Of a stretch of DNA of 64,000 nucleotides, positions 31,351-41,149 are shown piece after piece. Position 1 is the first letter of the stretch. Each line of letters begins with the position of its first letter. The notes beneath the pieces were generated by a model. That model did no database searches. It saw only the letters and a list, made by a program, of their open reading frames with translations, and was not told the DNA's origin. The stretch lies in assembly GCA_943331105.2 (NCBI GenBank), contig CALQKH020000011.1:62001-126000 (forward strand), read 5' to 3'. This DNA is from Akkermansia muciniphila (GTDB lineage: Bacteria; Pseudomonadota; Gammaproteobacteria; Burkholderiales; Burkholderiaceae_C). Position numbers and translations under genes: made by a program.

Positions 31351-32948
31351 ACTTGTTTTCTTTCTCTCTGGCCAACATTCCCCGATTCCACGGGAGCTTG
31401 CTGTTGGCTTTGATCCTCAGCGGTTGTGCAAGCACCACGCCGGCACCGACAGTTGACCGTGCGCCAATTCAGCCCGCACCCGTAGCCGCAACGGTTGAGC
31501 AAGTCCCTTCTGCCCCCACTCCGCCTGTTTTGGCACCATCGTCAGCTGCCGCTGTTGCGACACCATCAGACCGAGAGGTCGATCTGAAAGTCAATGCCCT
31601 GATGGGCCTACAGGCGCAAACCGACATTTGGGAGCGGATCCGCATGGGTTTTGCCATGCCCGATTTGGACAACGATCTGGTGCGCAACCGCGAAGTTTGG
31701 TACGCCAGTCGGCCAGATTATTTTTTGCGCATGACCGAGCGCTCTAGACCCTATATTTTTCACATCGTTGAAGAGCTAGAACGCCGCAAAATGCCCACGG
31801 AGCTGGCACTCCTCCCCTTCATCGAGTCGGCCTTCAATCCCCAGGCCGTCTCCAGTGCCAAAGCCGCAGGCATGTGGCAGTTCATGCCGGCTACAGGCAA
31901 ATACTTCGACCTCAAACAAAATCTGTTCCGAGACGAGCGCCGTGATGTGCTGGAGTCCACCCGCGCTGCGCTGGATTATTTGCAGAAGCTCTACAACATG
32001 TTCGGCGACTGGCACTTGGCACTGGCGGCTTACAACTGGGGCGAAGGCAGTGTGGGCCGCGCACTGGCCCGCAACCGGGCCCAAGGCAAACCCTTGACCT
32101 ACAGCGACTTGCGCATGCCCGACGAAACGCGGTTTTATGTGCCCAAGCTGCAAGCGGTGAAAAACATCATTGCCCAACCTGAGGCGTTTAAAACCGTCTT
32201 GCCTCTGATTCAAAACCACCCTTTTTTCAAGAGTGTCCCGATCGACAAAGACATTGATGTGGAGATGGCCGCCAAACTGGCCAACGTCAGCTTGAAAGAC
32301 TTCAAGGCACTCAACCCGGCCATGAACCGCCCCGTGATTTTGGCGGCAGGCACCCCCCAAATCTTGCTGCCTTGGGACAACGCCACCGTGTTTGAGAACA
32401 ACCTGCAATCGCGTGCGAACACCCGCTTATCGTCTTGGACAGCTTGGTTGGCGCCTCGCACCATGAAGGCCGAAGATGTCGCCAAAGAGGTGGGCATGTC
32501 TGCCGAACAGCTGCGTGCAGTCAATGGTATTCCGCCCCGCATGCTGGTCAAGGCGGGCTCCACCTTGCTGGTGCATCGTCCCCACCAAAAGGAAAACAAT
32601 GTCGCCGAACATCTGGCCGACAACGGGCACTTGCTGCTGGCACCTGAGGTAGTACTTCGCAAAGTGTTCATCTCTGCGCGTCAAGGCGACACTTTGGCCT
32701 TGTTGGCGGCACGCCATGGTGTGACCGCCGCCAACTTGGCCACTTGGAACGACCTGAAACCCAACGTCAAGTTGACTGCGGGCAAGAAACTGGCCGTGCT
32801 GGTGCCTTCTAAAGAAACCAAGCGTTTGAGCAAAACAGTCCCGGCTTCGGGCAAAGGGAAAAAACCGAGTTCCACCCAAGCCAAAAGCGTTGCGAAACCC
32901 GCCGCCAAACCTGCTCCAAAATCAACTCAACGCACGGCCCAGCGCTGA
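31347..32948 (+). CDS. mltD: Membrane-bound lytic murein transglycosylase with LysM
   Basis: Cleaves glycan strands of peptidoglycan. 533 residues from ATG 31347, which overlaps the gloB stop (ATGA). The signal peptide ends in the lipobox LSGC, so it is an outer-membrane lipoprotein. A Pro/Ala linker precedes the SLT domain (about residues 130-290) with catalytic Glu in LLPFIESAFNPQA, then GMWQFMPATGKYF and LALAAYNWGEGSV. At least one LysM-like module is near residues 445-490 (SARQGDTLALLAARHGV). The C-terminus is Lys/Ala/Pro-rich. The frame is open upstream to 31071 inside gloB, rejected as start. Confidence 0.93.
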   Translation: MNLFSFSLANIPRFHGSLLLALILSGCASTTPAPTVDRAPIQPAPVAATVEQVPSAPTPPVLAPSSAAAVATPSDREVDLKVNALMGLQAQTDIWERIRMGFAMPDLDNDLVRNREVWYASRPDYFLRMTERSRPYIFHIVEELERRKMPTELALLPFIESAFNPQAVSSAKAAGMWQFMPATGKYFDLKQNLFRDERRDVLESTRAALDYLQKLYNMFGDWHLALAAYNWGEGSVGRALARNRAQGKPLTYSDLRMPDETRFYVPKLQAVKNIIAQPEAFKTVLPLIQNHPFFKSVPIDKDIDVEMAAKLANVSLKDFKALNPAMNRPVILAAGTPQILLPWDNATVFENNLQSRANTRLSSWTAWLAPRTMKAEDVAKEVGMSAEQLRAVNGIPPRMLVKAGSTLLVHRPHQKENNVAEHLADNGHLLLAPEVVLRKVFISARQGDTLALLAARHGVTAANLATWNDLKPNVKLTAGKKLAVLVPSKETKRLSKTVPASGKGKKPSSTQAKSVAKPAAKPAPKSTQRTAQR

Positions 32949-32972
32949 GCCGACCGGTAAAGCTGGATCGAC

Positions 32973-34073
32973 TTAGCCCCCCATGCGCACCCTGAGCCGC
33001 TGGGAATTTTGAGCGCTGCTCGCGAAAATATTGGTAAAAGTACGATCGGGCCAAATCCGTGTTTGAGCATTGACGCCCTTTAAACCCGCGTGCACTTGCC
33101 AAGCGCGCTGAACCTCCGGGCCTCGAATCAGGCCATCCACCGCGTAAGACTCACGCAATTTTTCAAAGGCGCCCAAATAAGCGGCGCGGTCCCATGACCA
33201 ATGACTGGGTGGCACGGTCTTTAAAATGTCCGTGAGTCCGGCAGAGGGTAGCCACTTCAGGGCCAAAACCACCGCATCTGTCAAAGCTTGCACACGCTCG
33301 GGTTGGCGCTGCAAAAAGTCCGCGTGTGAAAAAAGACTGGCTCCCGGCACAGCACCACCCATGACTTGCCGTGTGCCTGCAAGGGTTCGCGTTTCAGCCA
33401 ACAAACGGATGTCATTTTTTTGCTCCAACCAGTGCATGATGGGATCGGGATTGCACAAAGCGTCGATACTCCCGGCACGCAAGGCATCCAACACCCCCGT
33501 CGATGAACCGACCTCTACAAACACGACCTCATCGACTGACAGCCCGTGACGTCTGAGCCACTGGCAAGCCATCCAGTGGGTGGTGGAGTCGAGCGCCGAT
33601 ATGCCCAAACGCGCACCACGCATATCGGCAAAGGATTGCCAAGATCTGCCGCCTCGGGTGCTTCCGCCCAAACTGACTTGTGGGGTTCGGCACATTTGAA
33701 CAAAACTCATGAACGGCTGGCCTTTTTGATGCAAGCCAAACAAATGTTCATACGCACCCGCCATCACATCGGCTTGGCCAGCCAACACAGTTTGCAAAGC
33801 TTGGGCCCCAGATTCATGCGGTAGCCATTCGACCTGAATGCCCATCAAGCGAAAGAACCCCATGTGTTCAGCCACCGTCAATGGCAAGTGATACAGGCTT
33901 TGGTTCGCAGCCAACGCCAGCTTGATGCGGGTCAAGGGTCGAGAAGACTCAGATGGCATCGCCGACAGGCACGGCACCGCTGTCAGCGAGCCCATGGCCG
34001 CCAACAACAGTGAACGACGCGTGCGATGCTCTGGCGACACCTGTGATGCTCCTGAAGTAAGTCCATTGAGCAT
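32973..34073 (-). CDS. Orphan ABC-type substrate-binding protein, NMT1/THI5-like
   Basis: 366 residues from ATG 34073. A twin-arginine-like motif (RTRRSLLLAAMGSL) suggests export by Tat. The mature part has the NMT1/SsuA-type pattern: LPLTVAEHMGFFRLMGIQVEW near residue 65 and a periplasmic-binding two-lobe layout (GARLGISALDSTTHW). Such proteins bind nitrate, sulfonates, taurine or thiamine precursors. No permease or ATPase gene is adjacent; it is separated from recR by about 130 bases. The ligand cannot be assigned. Confidence 0.83.
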   Translation of the reverse strand: MLNGLTSGASQVSPEHRTRRSLLLAAMGSLTAVPCLSAMPSESSRPLTRIKLALAANQSLYHLPLTVAEHMGFFRLMGIQVEWLPHESGAQALQTVLAGQADVMAGAYEHLFGLHQKGQPFMSFVQMCRTPQVSLGGSTRGGRSWQSFADMRGARLGISALDSTTHWMACQWLRRHGLSVDEVVFVEVGSSTGVLDALRAGSIDALCNPDPIMHWLEQKNDIRLLAETRTLAGTRQVMGGAVPGASLFSHADFLQRQPERVQALTDAVVLALKWLPSAGLTDILKTVPPSHWSWDRAAYLGAFEKLRESYAVDGLIRGPEVQRAWQVHAGLKGVNAQTRIWPDRTFTNIFASSAQNSQRLRVRMGG

Positions 34074-34204
34074 AGGCAAACGCGATTAATTTGCCATCGG
34101 GAATGTTCCCAAGCGGGTTTTTACGGAGCCCCGGAAATGACGTGTCCAGTCTTGCCGCCAGACGGCCCATGCGCACTGAGCTGGCTTACAGCCCTGGTGT
34201 TGGT

Positions 34205-34795
34205 TCAGCGCCGGTCGACCAACGCGTGGGCGATGGTACCCAAGTCCACGTATTCCAGTTCGCTGCCTGCAGGCACACCCCGGGCCAGGCGCGTCACGCG
34301 CAAGCCTTGCTGACGGATCATTTCAGAGATCACATGGGCAGTGGCCTCACCTTCTGCGGTGAAGTTGGTGGCCAAGATCACCTCGGTCAGCACGCCATCG
34401 CCTACACGTTGCTTGAGCTTGGCCAAGCCAATGTCATGTGGGCCGATGCCGTCGAGCGGGCTGAGCTTACCCATCAGAACAAAGTAAAGGCCGCGATAAG
34501 TGCCTGTGCGCTCAATGGCAGATTGATCAGCGGGCGTTTCGATCACACACAGCTGGGTGCGGTCACGGGTGTCGTCCAAGCAGGTGTCGCACAGCTCAGC
34601 CTCGGTGAAGGTGTGGCAACACGCACAGTGGCGAATTTTTTGCACCGCATTGTCCAGTGCCGCAGCCAATTGCCGCGCCGTGGCCCGGTCTTTTTGCAGC
34701 AGCTGAAAAGCCATGCGTTGGGCCGACTTGATGCCTACCCCCGGCAAGCCCTTGAGGGCCTGCACCAGTGTGGCAAGGGCGTGGGTGTCGGCCAT
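34205..34795 (-). CDS. recR: Recombination protein RecR
   Basis: Works with RecF and RecO to load RecA at gaps. 196 residues. The N-terminal helix-hairpin-helix [14 protein letters not shown] is near residue 14, the C4 zinc finger is [16 protein letters not shown] near 57-72, and the Toprim domain begins [14 protein letters not shown] near 82. It is last of the dnaX-ybaB-recR operon, starting ten bases after the ybaB stop. Confidence 0.96.
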   Translation of the reverse strand: MADTHALATLVQALKGLPGVGIKSAQRMAFQLLQKDRATARQLAAALDNAVQKIRHCACCHTFTEAELCDTCLDDTRDRTQLCVIETPADQSAIERTGTYRGLYFVLMGKLSPLDGIGPHDIGLAKLKQRVGDGVLTEVILATNFTAEGEATAHVISEMIRQQGLRVTRLARGVPAGSELEYVDLGTIAHALVDRR

Positions 34796-34805
34796 GTTCA
34801 GGCGA

Positions 34806-35129
34806 TCAGAAAGGCAGCTTCATGCCAGGTGGCAAACCGGCGGTGAGCTTGCCCATTTTTTGCTGCGAGACCTCTTCGGCCATGCGCACTGCGTCGTTGA
34901 AAGCCGCAGCCACCAAGTCTTCCAGCATGTCCTTGTCATCGGCCAGCAAGCTGGGGTCGATCGTCACGCGGCGCACGCTGTGCTTGCAGGTCATGAGCAC
35001 CTTGACCATGCCGGAGCCGGCTTGGCCTTCGACCTCAACAAAAGCCAGCTCATCTTGGGCTTTTTTCAAGTTGTCTTGCATGGCTTGGGCTTGTTTCATC
35101 AAGCCTGCGAGTTGTCCTTTGTTGAACAT
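34806..35129 (-). CDS. ybaB: Nucleoid-associated protein, YbaB/EbfC family
   Basis: Small dimeric DNA-binding protein, 107 residues. Typical features are [18 protein letters not shown] at the N-terminus and the VTIDPSLL segment, ending in [10 protein letters not shown]. It lies between dnaX and recR, the conserved place for this gene. Confidence 0.95.
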   Translation of the reverse strand: MFNKGQLAGLMKQAQAMQDNLKKAQDELAFVEVEGQAGSGMVKVLMTCKHSVRRVTIDPSLLADDKDMLEDLVAAAFNDAVRMAEEVSQQKMGKLTAGLPPGMKLPF

Positions 35130-35169
35130 GGGGTTTCCTTTGATTTGGATTGGGAAAAAAGGTTAAAAA

Positions 35170-37071
35170 TCAGATCAATTGGATGCTGCCAGGCACAATT
35201 TTGGCCCCGAAATCACGCACCATGGCTTGCACCATTGGGTCGCTTTCAATCAGCGCCTTGGCGGCCAGCATTTGCTCCGCGGCTTTGTCAGCCAAGCGCC
35301 GGGCGGGGCTGTCGGTCACGGGACCTATTTCGATGCCGAGCTGAACATGTCCATGGCCTGCGGCCTGCAAAGCAATTTGCAAACGCTCACGACTGGCGGC
35401 ATGGTTCAGGGTCTCGCGTTCCACACGCAGCTGCCAATGACCCGCGTCCCGGCCCAACAGTTGGGACTGCAAGGCCAGTTCGCGCACCAAGGCGGTGATG
35501 GCTTCTTGGCCCATCAGGCCTTGCACCACTTCGAACCATACATCGCCTTCGGGGGTGGCCTGCACAGCCGAGGGTACAGACAGCGTAGGCACATCGGCGC
35601 GCATCGAGGGCATGACTTCACGCACGGGCAAAGACCGTAAACCGAGCGCTGCATGGGGCACCTGTGGCACAGGTGCATTTTGGAGAGGCGCGGCCACTTG
35701 GAGGGTCTGGGCATCGGCATAGTCGGTGGTGTCGGGCCAGTCCTCCCAAGGGGGCGACTCGGCCTTGGCCTGCTCTGGCTCAGGCGGCACGGGTTGAAGC
35801 CGACTGATGACAGGTACGGTATTTGGCGCTGACACCAGCGGCGTAGCCACCGGCACAACCTTGGGTGGCTTCACCTCAATGGTTGGGGGTGCTACTGGCG
35901 CCGCGGGTCGGGTAGGCTCAGGGGTGACCCGGGGGCTGGTCAGCGGGCTTTTTTTTTCCGCCAATCCCGCTTGGGGCTTGAAAGCCAACAAACGCAACAG
36001 CACCATGGTCAGGGCAGCGTATTCATCCGGGGCCAAGCCCAGCTCGGTGCGTCCGTGCAGGCAAAGGCTGTAAAGCAATTGGGTTTCTTCGGCAGGCATG
36101 GCTTGTGCCAAATCGGCCAAGCCCTGGGTGTCGGGGTCATCACCGTCTTGCGCCATGCTGGGCACCATCTGCATCACGGCCATGCGCTGCAGCAGCGTGG
36201 CCATGTCTTCGAGCGTGGCCGCGGCCGACACCCCTTGCAGACGCAGGGCATTGACCTGGTTCACCACCGCTGCGCCGTCAGCCTCTGTCAGGGCATGGAT
36301 CATGTGCAACACATGACTGCGGTCCACACTGCCCAGCATCTGGCGAACACCCGCTTCCAGCACCAAACCATTACCAAAAGCAATGGCCTGGTCGGTCAGG
36401 CTCAGGGCGTCGCGCATGGAGCCGCGTGCGGCGCGGGCGAGGAGGCGTAAAGCCAAGGGTTCCGCCGTTAATTGCTCAGCGGCCAAAACTTGTGTCAGGT
36501 GCTCAAACACCGTCTCCGGTGCCATGGGCCGAAGGTTGAACTGCAAGCAACGCGAGAGCACCGTCACAGGTACTTTTTGCGGATCGGTCGTGGCCAGCAC
36601 GAACTTCAAATACTCGGGGGGTTCTTCGAGGGTCTTCAACATCGCATTGAAAGCGGTGTTGGTCAGCATGTGCACCTCGTCGATCATGAAGACCTTGAAG
36701 CGCCCTTGCACAGGCTTGTAAACCGCCTGCTCCAGCAGGCTTTGCACCTCGTCCACGCCCCGGTTAGAGGCCGCATCGAGTTCGGTGTAGTCCACAAAGC
36801 GCCCTGCATCGATGTCGCGGCAAGCTTGGCAAACACCGCAGGGCTCGGCAGTGATGCCACCCTGCCCGTCCACGCCCTGGCAGTTGAGCGACTTGGCCAA
36901 AATACGCGATACGGTCGTTTTGCCAACACCACGGGTGCCGGTGAACAAATAGGCATGGTGCAAACGTTGCTGGACCAAAGCGTTGGTCAAGGCCTGAACC
37001 ACATGCTCCTGCCCCACCATTTCGGTGAAATTGCGAGGGCGGTATTTGCGCGCAAGAACGAGGTAAGACAT
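35170..37071 (-). CDS. dnaX: DNA polymerase III subunit tau (and possibly gamma)
   Basis: Clamp-loader ATPase linking the replicative polymerases. 633 residues from ATG 37071 (MSYLVLARKYRP). The AAA+ domain has Walker A GTRGVGKTT near residue 45, a zinc-binding CGVCQAC region, Walker B-like MIDEVHML, and SRC motif LSRCLQF. Domain III ends near residue 365, followed by a Pro-rich linker and tau-specific domains. A run of nine A residues at codons 372-375 could cause slippage into the -1 frame, giving a 384-residue gamma-like protein. The SRP RNA gene lies just upstream on the opposite strand. Confidence 0.96.
   Translation of the reverse strand: MSYLVLARKYRPRNFTEMVGQEHVVQALTNALVQQRLHHAYLFTGTRGVGKTTVSRILAKSLNCQGVDGQGGITAEPCGVCQACRDIDAGRFVDYTELDAASNRGVDEVQSLLEQAVYKPVQGRFKVFMIDEVHMLTNTAFNAMLKTLEEPPEYLKFVLATTDPQKVPVTVLSRCLQFNLRPMAPETVFEHLTQVLAAEQLTAEPLALRLLARAARGSMRDALSLTDQAIAFGNGLVLEAGVRQMLGSVDRSHVLHMIHALTEADGAAVVNQVNALRLQGVSAAATLEDMATLLQRMAVMQMVPSMAQDGDDPDTQGLADLAQAMPAEETQLLYSLCLHGRTELGLAPDEYAALTMVLLRLLAFKPQAGLAEKKSPLTSPRVTPEPTRPAAPVAPPTIEVKPPKVVPVATPLVSAPNTVPVISRLQPVPPEPEQAKAESPPWEDWPDTTDYADAQTLQVAAPLQNAPVPQVPHAALGLRSLPVREVMPSMRADVPTLSVPSAVQATPEGDVWFEVVQGLMGQEAITALVRELALQSQLLGRDAGHWQLRVERETLNHAASRERLQIALQAAGHGHVQLGIEIGPVTDSPARRLADKAAEQMLAAKALIESDPMVQAMVRDFGAKIVPGSIQLI
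35918..35957 (-). promoter_or_regulatory. Candidate dnaX slippage / -1 frameshift site
   Basis: Minus strand GAA AAA AAA AGC, a run of nine A (35957-35949). Six bases downstream TGACC can pair with GGTCA across an eight-base loop. In the -1 frame, a TGA occurs at 35920-35918 after ten codons, giving a truncated product with domains I-III only. This parallels the gamma-producing sites in E. coli (ribosomal) and Thermus (A9 transcriptional slippage). Confidence 0.6.
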
Positions 37072-37201
37072 GGGGCTTGATTCTATCGGGCTCCGCAAGC
37101 CGGCCCGGCTGAATGGGTCTGGATCTCTTTGCGCCCCATGGCGAGCCATGACGCGGCTCAAAGAAAGAGAGAACAGCCAGAGAGAAATACAGACTTTGGC
37201 G

Positions 37202-37229
37202 TTGGTGCAAGCCCAAGCTCGCCTACAAT
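37202..37229 (+). promoter_or_regulatory. Promoter of the SRP RNA gene
   Basis: TTGGTG (37202-37207), a 16-base spacer and TACAAT (37224-37229), placed about seven bases before the 5' end of the RNA stem. Confidence 0.7.
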
Positions 37230-37236
37230 TGAACCC

Positions 37237-37338
37237 GACGGGCCTTCCCGCATGGTGAAGCGGCCAACCGGGTCAGGTGGGGAACCAAGCAGCCCTAACT
37301 GTGAATCCAGTGCCGGGGTCAAGGCTCGTCACCTTTTT
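37237..37338 (+). ncRNA. ffs: Small signal recognition particle RNA (4.5S RNA)
   Basis: The conserved SRP domain IV is visible as GGTCAGGTGGGGAACCAAGC followed by AGCC, and the matching return strand has GTGCCGGGGTCAAGG. The ends GACGGGCCTT (37237-37246) and AAGGCTCGTC (37321-37330) pair over ten positions with one G-U. A run of six T (37334-37339) after the stem acts as terminator. About 95-100 nt, divergent from dnaX. Upstream of dnaX is a frequent location for this gene. Binds Ffh to target membrane proteins. Confidence 0.92.
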
Positions 37339-37427
37339 TGTCGTTCAAGACCTGCGCCCAGGCCTTCCTTCTGTAACGACCCAACCCTCCGCACGCTCTG
37401 GCCGTGCAAGGGTTTTCCACCATCCCC

Positions 37428-37724
37428 TCAAGCCAAACGACGCCCCAAAGTGGCGAAAGAGCGCTTTTTGTCGTTGTTGACGCCGATGCGGGGAGCGGCT
37501 GTGCGAACAGCGCTGGTCAACATGTCTGCCACCAACACATCTGCACGGGCGTGAGGGCCGTGCCGGTCGGTTTCGAAAGCCAAACGGGTGGTATTGGCCA
37601 TTTGGGCCACGAAATTTTGCGGGTAATCCCTGACGGAAAATCCACGCAGCGTCATGACTTTCATGAATGCGTTGGCGGCCTCTTCGATGGCACGCTGGTA
37701 TTCTTGGCTGGCTTCTGGCGTCAT
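37428..37724 (-). CDS. Small hypothetical protein
   Basis: 98 residues from ATG 37724, chosen because AGAGG lies seven bases upstream; the same frame reaches 37766. It is soluble, with no signal peptide or transmembrane helix, helical N-terminal half (MTPEASQEYQRAIEEAANAF) and a basic C-terminal end. I do not recognise a family. It is flanked by the SRP RNA and the flavoprotein gene and shows no operon link. Confidence 0.6.
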   Translation of the reverse strand: MTPEASQEYQRAIEEAANAFMKVMTLRGFSVRDYPQNFVAQMANTTRLAFETDRHGPHARADVLVADMLTSAVRTAAPRIGVNNDKKRSFATLGRRLA

Positions 37725-37809
37725 GTCGACCTCTTGGGTTGGATTGAATGTTTGACCCATCCTCAACGCAGCAGTTCAGGCGTTCGATGACACGACATGT
37801 GTGAAATTG

Positions 37810-39120
37810 TTACAAATTTGTCAAAATACTTTGACCCGCCCGCCATCCGCTGGCCAAACTGGCCGTCAACAAGTAGCCCCCCGTCGGAGCTTCCCAATCC
37901 AACATTTCCCCTGCGCAGTAAACGCCCGGGCGGCTTAAGACCATCAATTCAGGGGTTAAAGCTTCCAAAGCGACACCTCCCGCCGTGCTGATCGCCTCCG
38001 CTATGGGACGCGCTTGTTTCAAAGGCAGCTTTAAACTTTTCAGCAACAAGGCCAACGCGTGTGGATCGGCCAACTGTTCTGCAGAACACAGCTCATGCAC
38101 CAAACCCATCTTGACGCCGTCGATCCCCAGGCGACTCTTCAAATGGCTGGACAGGCTCCTGCTGCCTCGCGGCCAGCAAACCCCGGACAAGACTTGCTCG
38201 GGGGTTTTGTGGGGGAGTAAATCCAGCACCAGATGGGCTGCGCCTCGGTTCAAGTCTTCGCGCAAATGTGCGCCCGCAGCGTAAATCAGGCTGCCCTCCA
38301 CACCCGTGTCGGTGACGACAAACTCACCTTGCCTGGAAAACCTGGGCGGTACATCCATGGCTTGATCGGGGCCCGCATCCACCCGCAAAACCACAGATTT
38401 CACAGGGTGGCCCGAAAACTTGGTTCTGAAAAAATCAGTCCAACCCATGCCCTCACGGCCCAGCACATCGAAACCACAATTGGCCGCTTGCAAGGGCACC
38501 ACGGCCACCCCTTGTTCAGCCAAAACCGGGACCCAAGCACCATCGGAGCCCAAATGCGGCCAACTGGCGCCCCCCAAAGCCAACAAAGTGGCTTGGGCTT
38601 GAACGCGTTGAAAGCCTGTTGGGCCAGTGGGTTCAAACACCAATTGTTGACCTGCCCAACCTCGCCAGCGATGCCGCATGTGAAATTGCACGGGCACCCC
38701 TGCTGCCGGGTGCCGCAGGCGGTGCAGCCAAGCCCTGAGCAGGGGCGCCGCTTTCATCTCTTGAGGAAATACACGGCCAGAGGTGCCCACAAAAGTCTGG
38801 ACACCCAAAGATTCAGACCAATCCCGAATTGCCTGCGCATCCATGTCGTCTAACCAGGTACCCACTTGCGATTGGCGTTGACCAAAACGCGTCCGAAACA
38901 GATCGCCGGGCTCTGAATGCGTCAGGTTCAATCCGCCCTTACCGGCCAACAAAAATTTGCGCCCCACCGAAGGCATGGCATCAAACAGATGCACCGAAAC
39001 CCCTGCCTGAGACAAGACCTCGGCGGCCATCAGTCCTGCGGGTCCACCCCCCACAATGGCCACATCCACCTGCAGCAAGGGGGCCCCCACATCATCGGGG
39101 GTCAAACTTAAAAGGGTCAT
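37810..39120 (-). CDS. YhiN/HI0933-type FAD-dependent flavoprotein (TIGR03862-like)
   Basis: 436 residues from ATG 39120. N-terminal FAD-binding Rossmann motif AIVGGGPAGLMAAEVL near residue 22, followed by GRKFLLAGKGGLNLTHSE, the hallmark of the HI0933 family, and a C-terminal GVYCAGEMLDWEAPTGGYLL flavin loop. The reaction is not known. Divergent from trxA, with about 100 bases between them. Confidence 0.9.
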   Translation of the reverse strand: MTLLSLTPDDVGAPLLQVDVAIVGGGPAGLMAAEVLSQAGVSVHLFDAMPSVGRKFLLAGKGGLNLTHSEPGDLFRTRFGQRQSQVGTWLDDMDAQAIRDWSESLGVQTFVGTSGRVFPQEMKAAPLLRAWLHRLRHPAAGVPVQFHMRHRWRGWAGQQLVFEPTGPTGFQRVQAQATLLALGGASWPHLGSDGAWVPVLAEQGVAVVPLQAANCGFDVLGREGMGWTDFFRTKFSGHPVKSVVLRVDAGPDQAMDVPPRFSRQGEFVVTDTGVEGSLIYAAGAHLREDLNRGAAHLVLDLLPHKTPEQVLSGVCWPRGSRSLSSHLKSRLGIDGVKMGLVHELCSAEQLADPHALALLLKSLKLPLKQARPIAEAISTAGGVALEALTPELMVLSRPGVYCAGEMLDWEAPTGGYLLTASLASGWRAGQSILTNL

Positions 39121-39223
39121 GGGTCTGCAACTTGTCCACCACATTCAAAGGAACGAACGCAGCAGCTTTCTGTCAAAATAGGTCAACTTTAGCCGCAACT
39201 ACATTGTTCATAAGGAAAAGGCC

Positions 39224-39556
39224 ATGGCCAGCGATCTGATCAAACACATTACCGACGCCACTTTCGAAGCCGACGTGCTCCAGTCCGGCCAACCCGTGGT
39301 CGTTGATTTCTGGGCCGAATGGTGCGGGCCTTGCAAAATGATCGCCCCCATCCTGGACGAAGTGGCCACGGCCTACGAAGGCAAACTGCAAATCACCAAA
39401 ATGAATGTGGACGACAACCGCGACATCCCCGCCCAATTCGGCATTCGTGGCATTCCTACACTCATGATCTTCAAGGGTGGTCAACTCGCAGCCACCAAAG
39501 TGGGTGCCATGAGCAAGTCCCAATTGACCGCCTTCATCGACCAACAACTGGCCTGA
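39224..39556 (+). CDS. trxA: Thioredoxin 1
   Basis: Cytoplasmic disulfide reductase. 110 residues with the WCGPC active site near residue 34, the cis-proline segment GIPTLMIF, and the buried Asp in VVDFWAEWC. It is followed by a strong terminator and then rho; trxA-rho adjacency is conserved in proteobacteria. Confidence 0.97.
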   Translation: MASDLIKHITDATFEADVLQSGQPVVVDFWAEWCGPCKMIAPILDEVATAYEGKLQITKMNVDDNRDIPAQFGIRGIPTLMIFKGGQLAATKVGAMSKSQLTAFIDQQLA

Positions 39557-39596
39557 TGCGTTCAAATCGTCCGGCTTGACCTGACGAACCCCGCGC

Positions 39597-39625
39597 AACC
39601 GGGCCTTGATGGCCCGGTTTTTTCT
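39597..39625 (+). terminator. Rho-independent terminator of trxA
   Basis: AACCGGGCC-TTGAT-GGCCCGGTT (39597-39605 and 39611-39619) followed by TTTTTCTTTT. Confidence 0.9.
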
Positions 39626-39763
39626 TTTCAGGGCCGCACGAAAACCTGTCATAATTTCCAGCAGGCATCCCGAACACGGGACAGCGCCAAGACTGCCGGA
39701 AGCACAAGCCCCCAACCCCGGGCGGCATCCGGTTCAGACTATTCCACCCGGTTATCTTCTAAA

Positions 39764-39780
39764 ACGGTTCACAACGAACC
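39764..39780 (+). other. Hairpin in the rho leader
   Basis: CGGTTC-ACAAC-GAACCG lies about 23 bases upstream of the rho start in a roughly 175-base untranslated region between the trxA terminator and rho. It could be a structural part of a rho autoregulatory leader, but nothing more specific can be read from it. Confidence 0.35.
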
Positions 39781-39802
39781 GATTCGCCACAGGCCCATTC
39801 CC

Positions 39803-41065
39803 ATGCATTTGAACGAACTCAAGGCACTCCATGTGTCCGAACTCCTGAAGCAAGCTGACACGCTCGAAATTGAGAACACAGGTCGGATGCGCAAACAGGA
39901 GCTGATGTTTGCCATTATCAAAAAACGCGCCAAAGCGGGCGAGCAGGTCTTTGCCGACGGCGTGCTGGAAATCTTGCCGGATGGTTTTGGCTTTTTGCGC
40001 AGCCCCGATTCCAGCTACACCGCTTCTACGGACGATATCTACATCAGCCCCAGCCAGGTTCGACGCTTCAATCTGCACACCGGCGACATGATTGAAGGCG
40101 AAGTGCGCATCCCCAAAGATGGCGAGCGTTACTTTGCCCTGACCAAGCTCGACCAAGTCAATGGCGACTTGCCAGAGAACAACAAACACAAGGTCATGTT
40201 CGAGAACTTGACGCCTTTGTTCCCCAAAGAGCAGATGCGTCTGGAGCGTGACATCAAGGGTGAAGAAAACATCACCGCCCGCGTGATCGACATCATTGCA
40301 CCCCTCGGCCGTGGCCAACGTGCCCTGATCGTCGCGCAGCCCAAGTCGGGCAAAACGGTGATGATGCAGCAGATCGCGCACGCCATCACCGCCAACTACC
40401 CCGATGTGCACCTGATGGTGCTGTTGGTGGACGAGCGCCCTGAAGAAGTGACCGAGATGCAACGCAGCGTGCGCGGCGAAGTCATCTCCTCCACCTTTGA
40501 CGAACCCGCTTCGCGCCACGTCCACGTGGCTGAGATGGTGATCGAACGCGCCAAACGCTTGGTCGAGTTGAAAAAAGACGTGGTCATCCTGCTGGACTCG
40601 ATCACCCGCTTGGCCCGCGCCTACAACAACGTGGTGCCTTCATCGGGCAAAGTGCTCTCGGGCGGTGTGGATGCCAACGCGCTGCAGCGCCCCAAGCGCT
40701 TCTTTGGCGCAGCTCGCAATGTGGAGGAAGGCGGCAGCCTGACCATCATCGCCACGGCTTTGGTGGACACCGGCAGCCGCATGGACGAGGTGATCTTTGA
40801 AGAATTCAAGGGCACGGGCAACTGCGAAATCCACCTCGAGCGCCGTCTGTACGAAAAACGCGTGTTCCCAGCCATCAACCTCAACCGCAGTGGCACCCGT
40901 CGCGAAGAGTTGCTGTTGCAGCCTGAAGTGCTGCAAAAGACCCGCATCTTGCGTCAATTCATGTACAACATGGACGAAATCGAAGCGATGGAAATGGTCT
41001 TGAAGAGCATGAAGGCCACCAAGAACAACTCCGAGTTCTTCGACATGATGCGACGCGGCGGCTGA
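39803..41065 (+). CDS. rho: Transcription termination factor Rho
   Basis: Hexameric RNA helicase. 420 residues. The N-terminal RNA-binding domain contains DGFGFLRS near residue 60. Walker A is [12 protein letters not shown] near residue 178, Walker B is [17 protein letters not shown] near 260, and the Q/R-loop region has [16 protein letters not shown]. Standard length without the N-terminal insertions of high-GC phyla. Confidence 0.98.
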   Translation: MHLNELKALHVSELLKQADTLEIENTGRMRKQELMFAIIKKRAKAGEQVFADGVLEILPDGFGFLRSPDSSYTASTDDIYISPSQVRRFNLHTGDMIEGEVRIPKDGERYFALTKLDQVNGDLPENNKHKVMFENLTPLFPKEQMRLERDIKGEENITARVIDIIAPLGRGQRALIVAQPKSGKTVMMQQIAHAITANYPDVHLMVLLVDERPEEVTEMQRSVRGEVISSTFDEPASRHVHVAEMVIERAKRLVELKKDVVILLDSITRLARAYNNVVPSSGKVLSGGVDANALQRPKRFFGAARNVEEGGSLTIIATALVDTGSRMDEVIFEEFKGTGNCEIHLERRLYEKRVFPAINLNRSGTRREELLLQPEVLQKTRILRQFMYNMDEIEAMEMVLKSMKATKNNSEFFDMMRRGG

Positions 41066-41070
41066 TACCC

Positions 41071-41076
41071 TATAAT
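41071..41076 (+). promoter_or_regulatory. -10 element for rpmE2
   Basis: Perfect TATAAT just after the rho stop, 79 bases before the rpmE2 start. No good -35 is visible at the expected spacing. Confidence 0.5.
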
Positions 41077-41149
41077 CTACGGTTTTGCGGAAAGTGCTCT
41101 CAGATAGGCTGAAGAGTGGCTACCGTAGCGCAAATAAAAGGATTTCCCC

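Noticed and set aside
39170..39190. CTGTCAA and AGGTCAA upstream of trxA as a Pho box
   Set aside because: The two halves are ten bases apart rather than eleven and the second is poor; trxA is not an expected Pho target.
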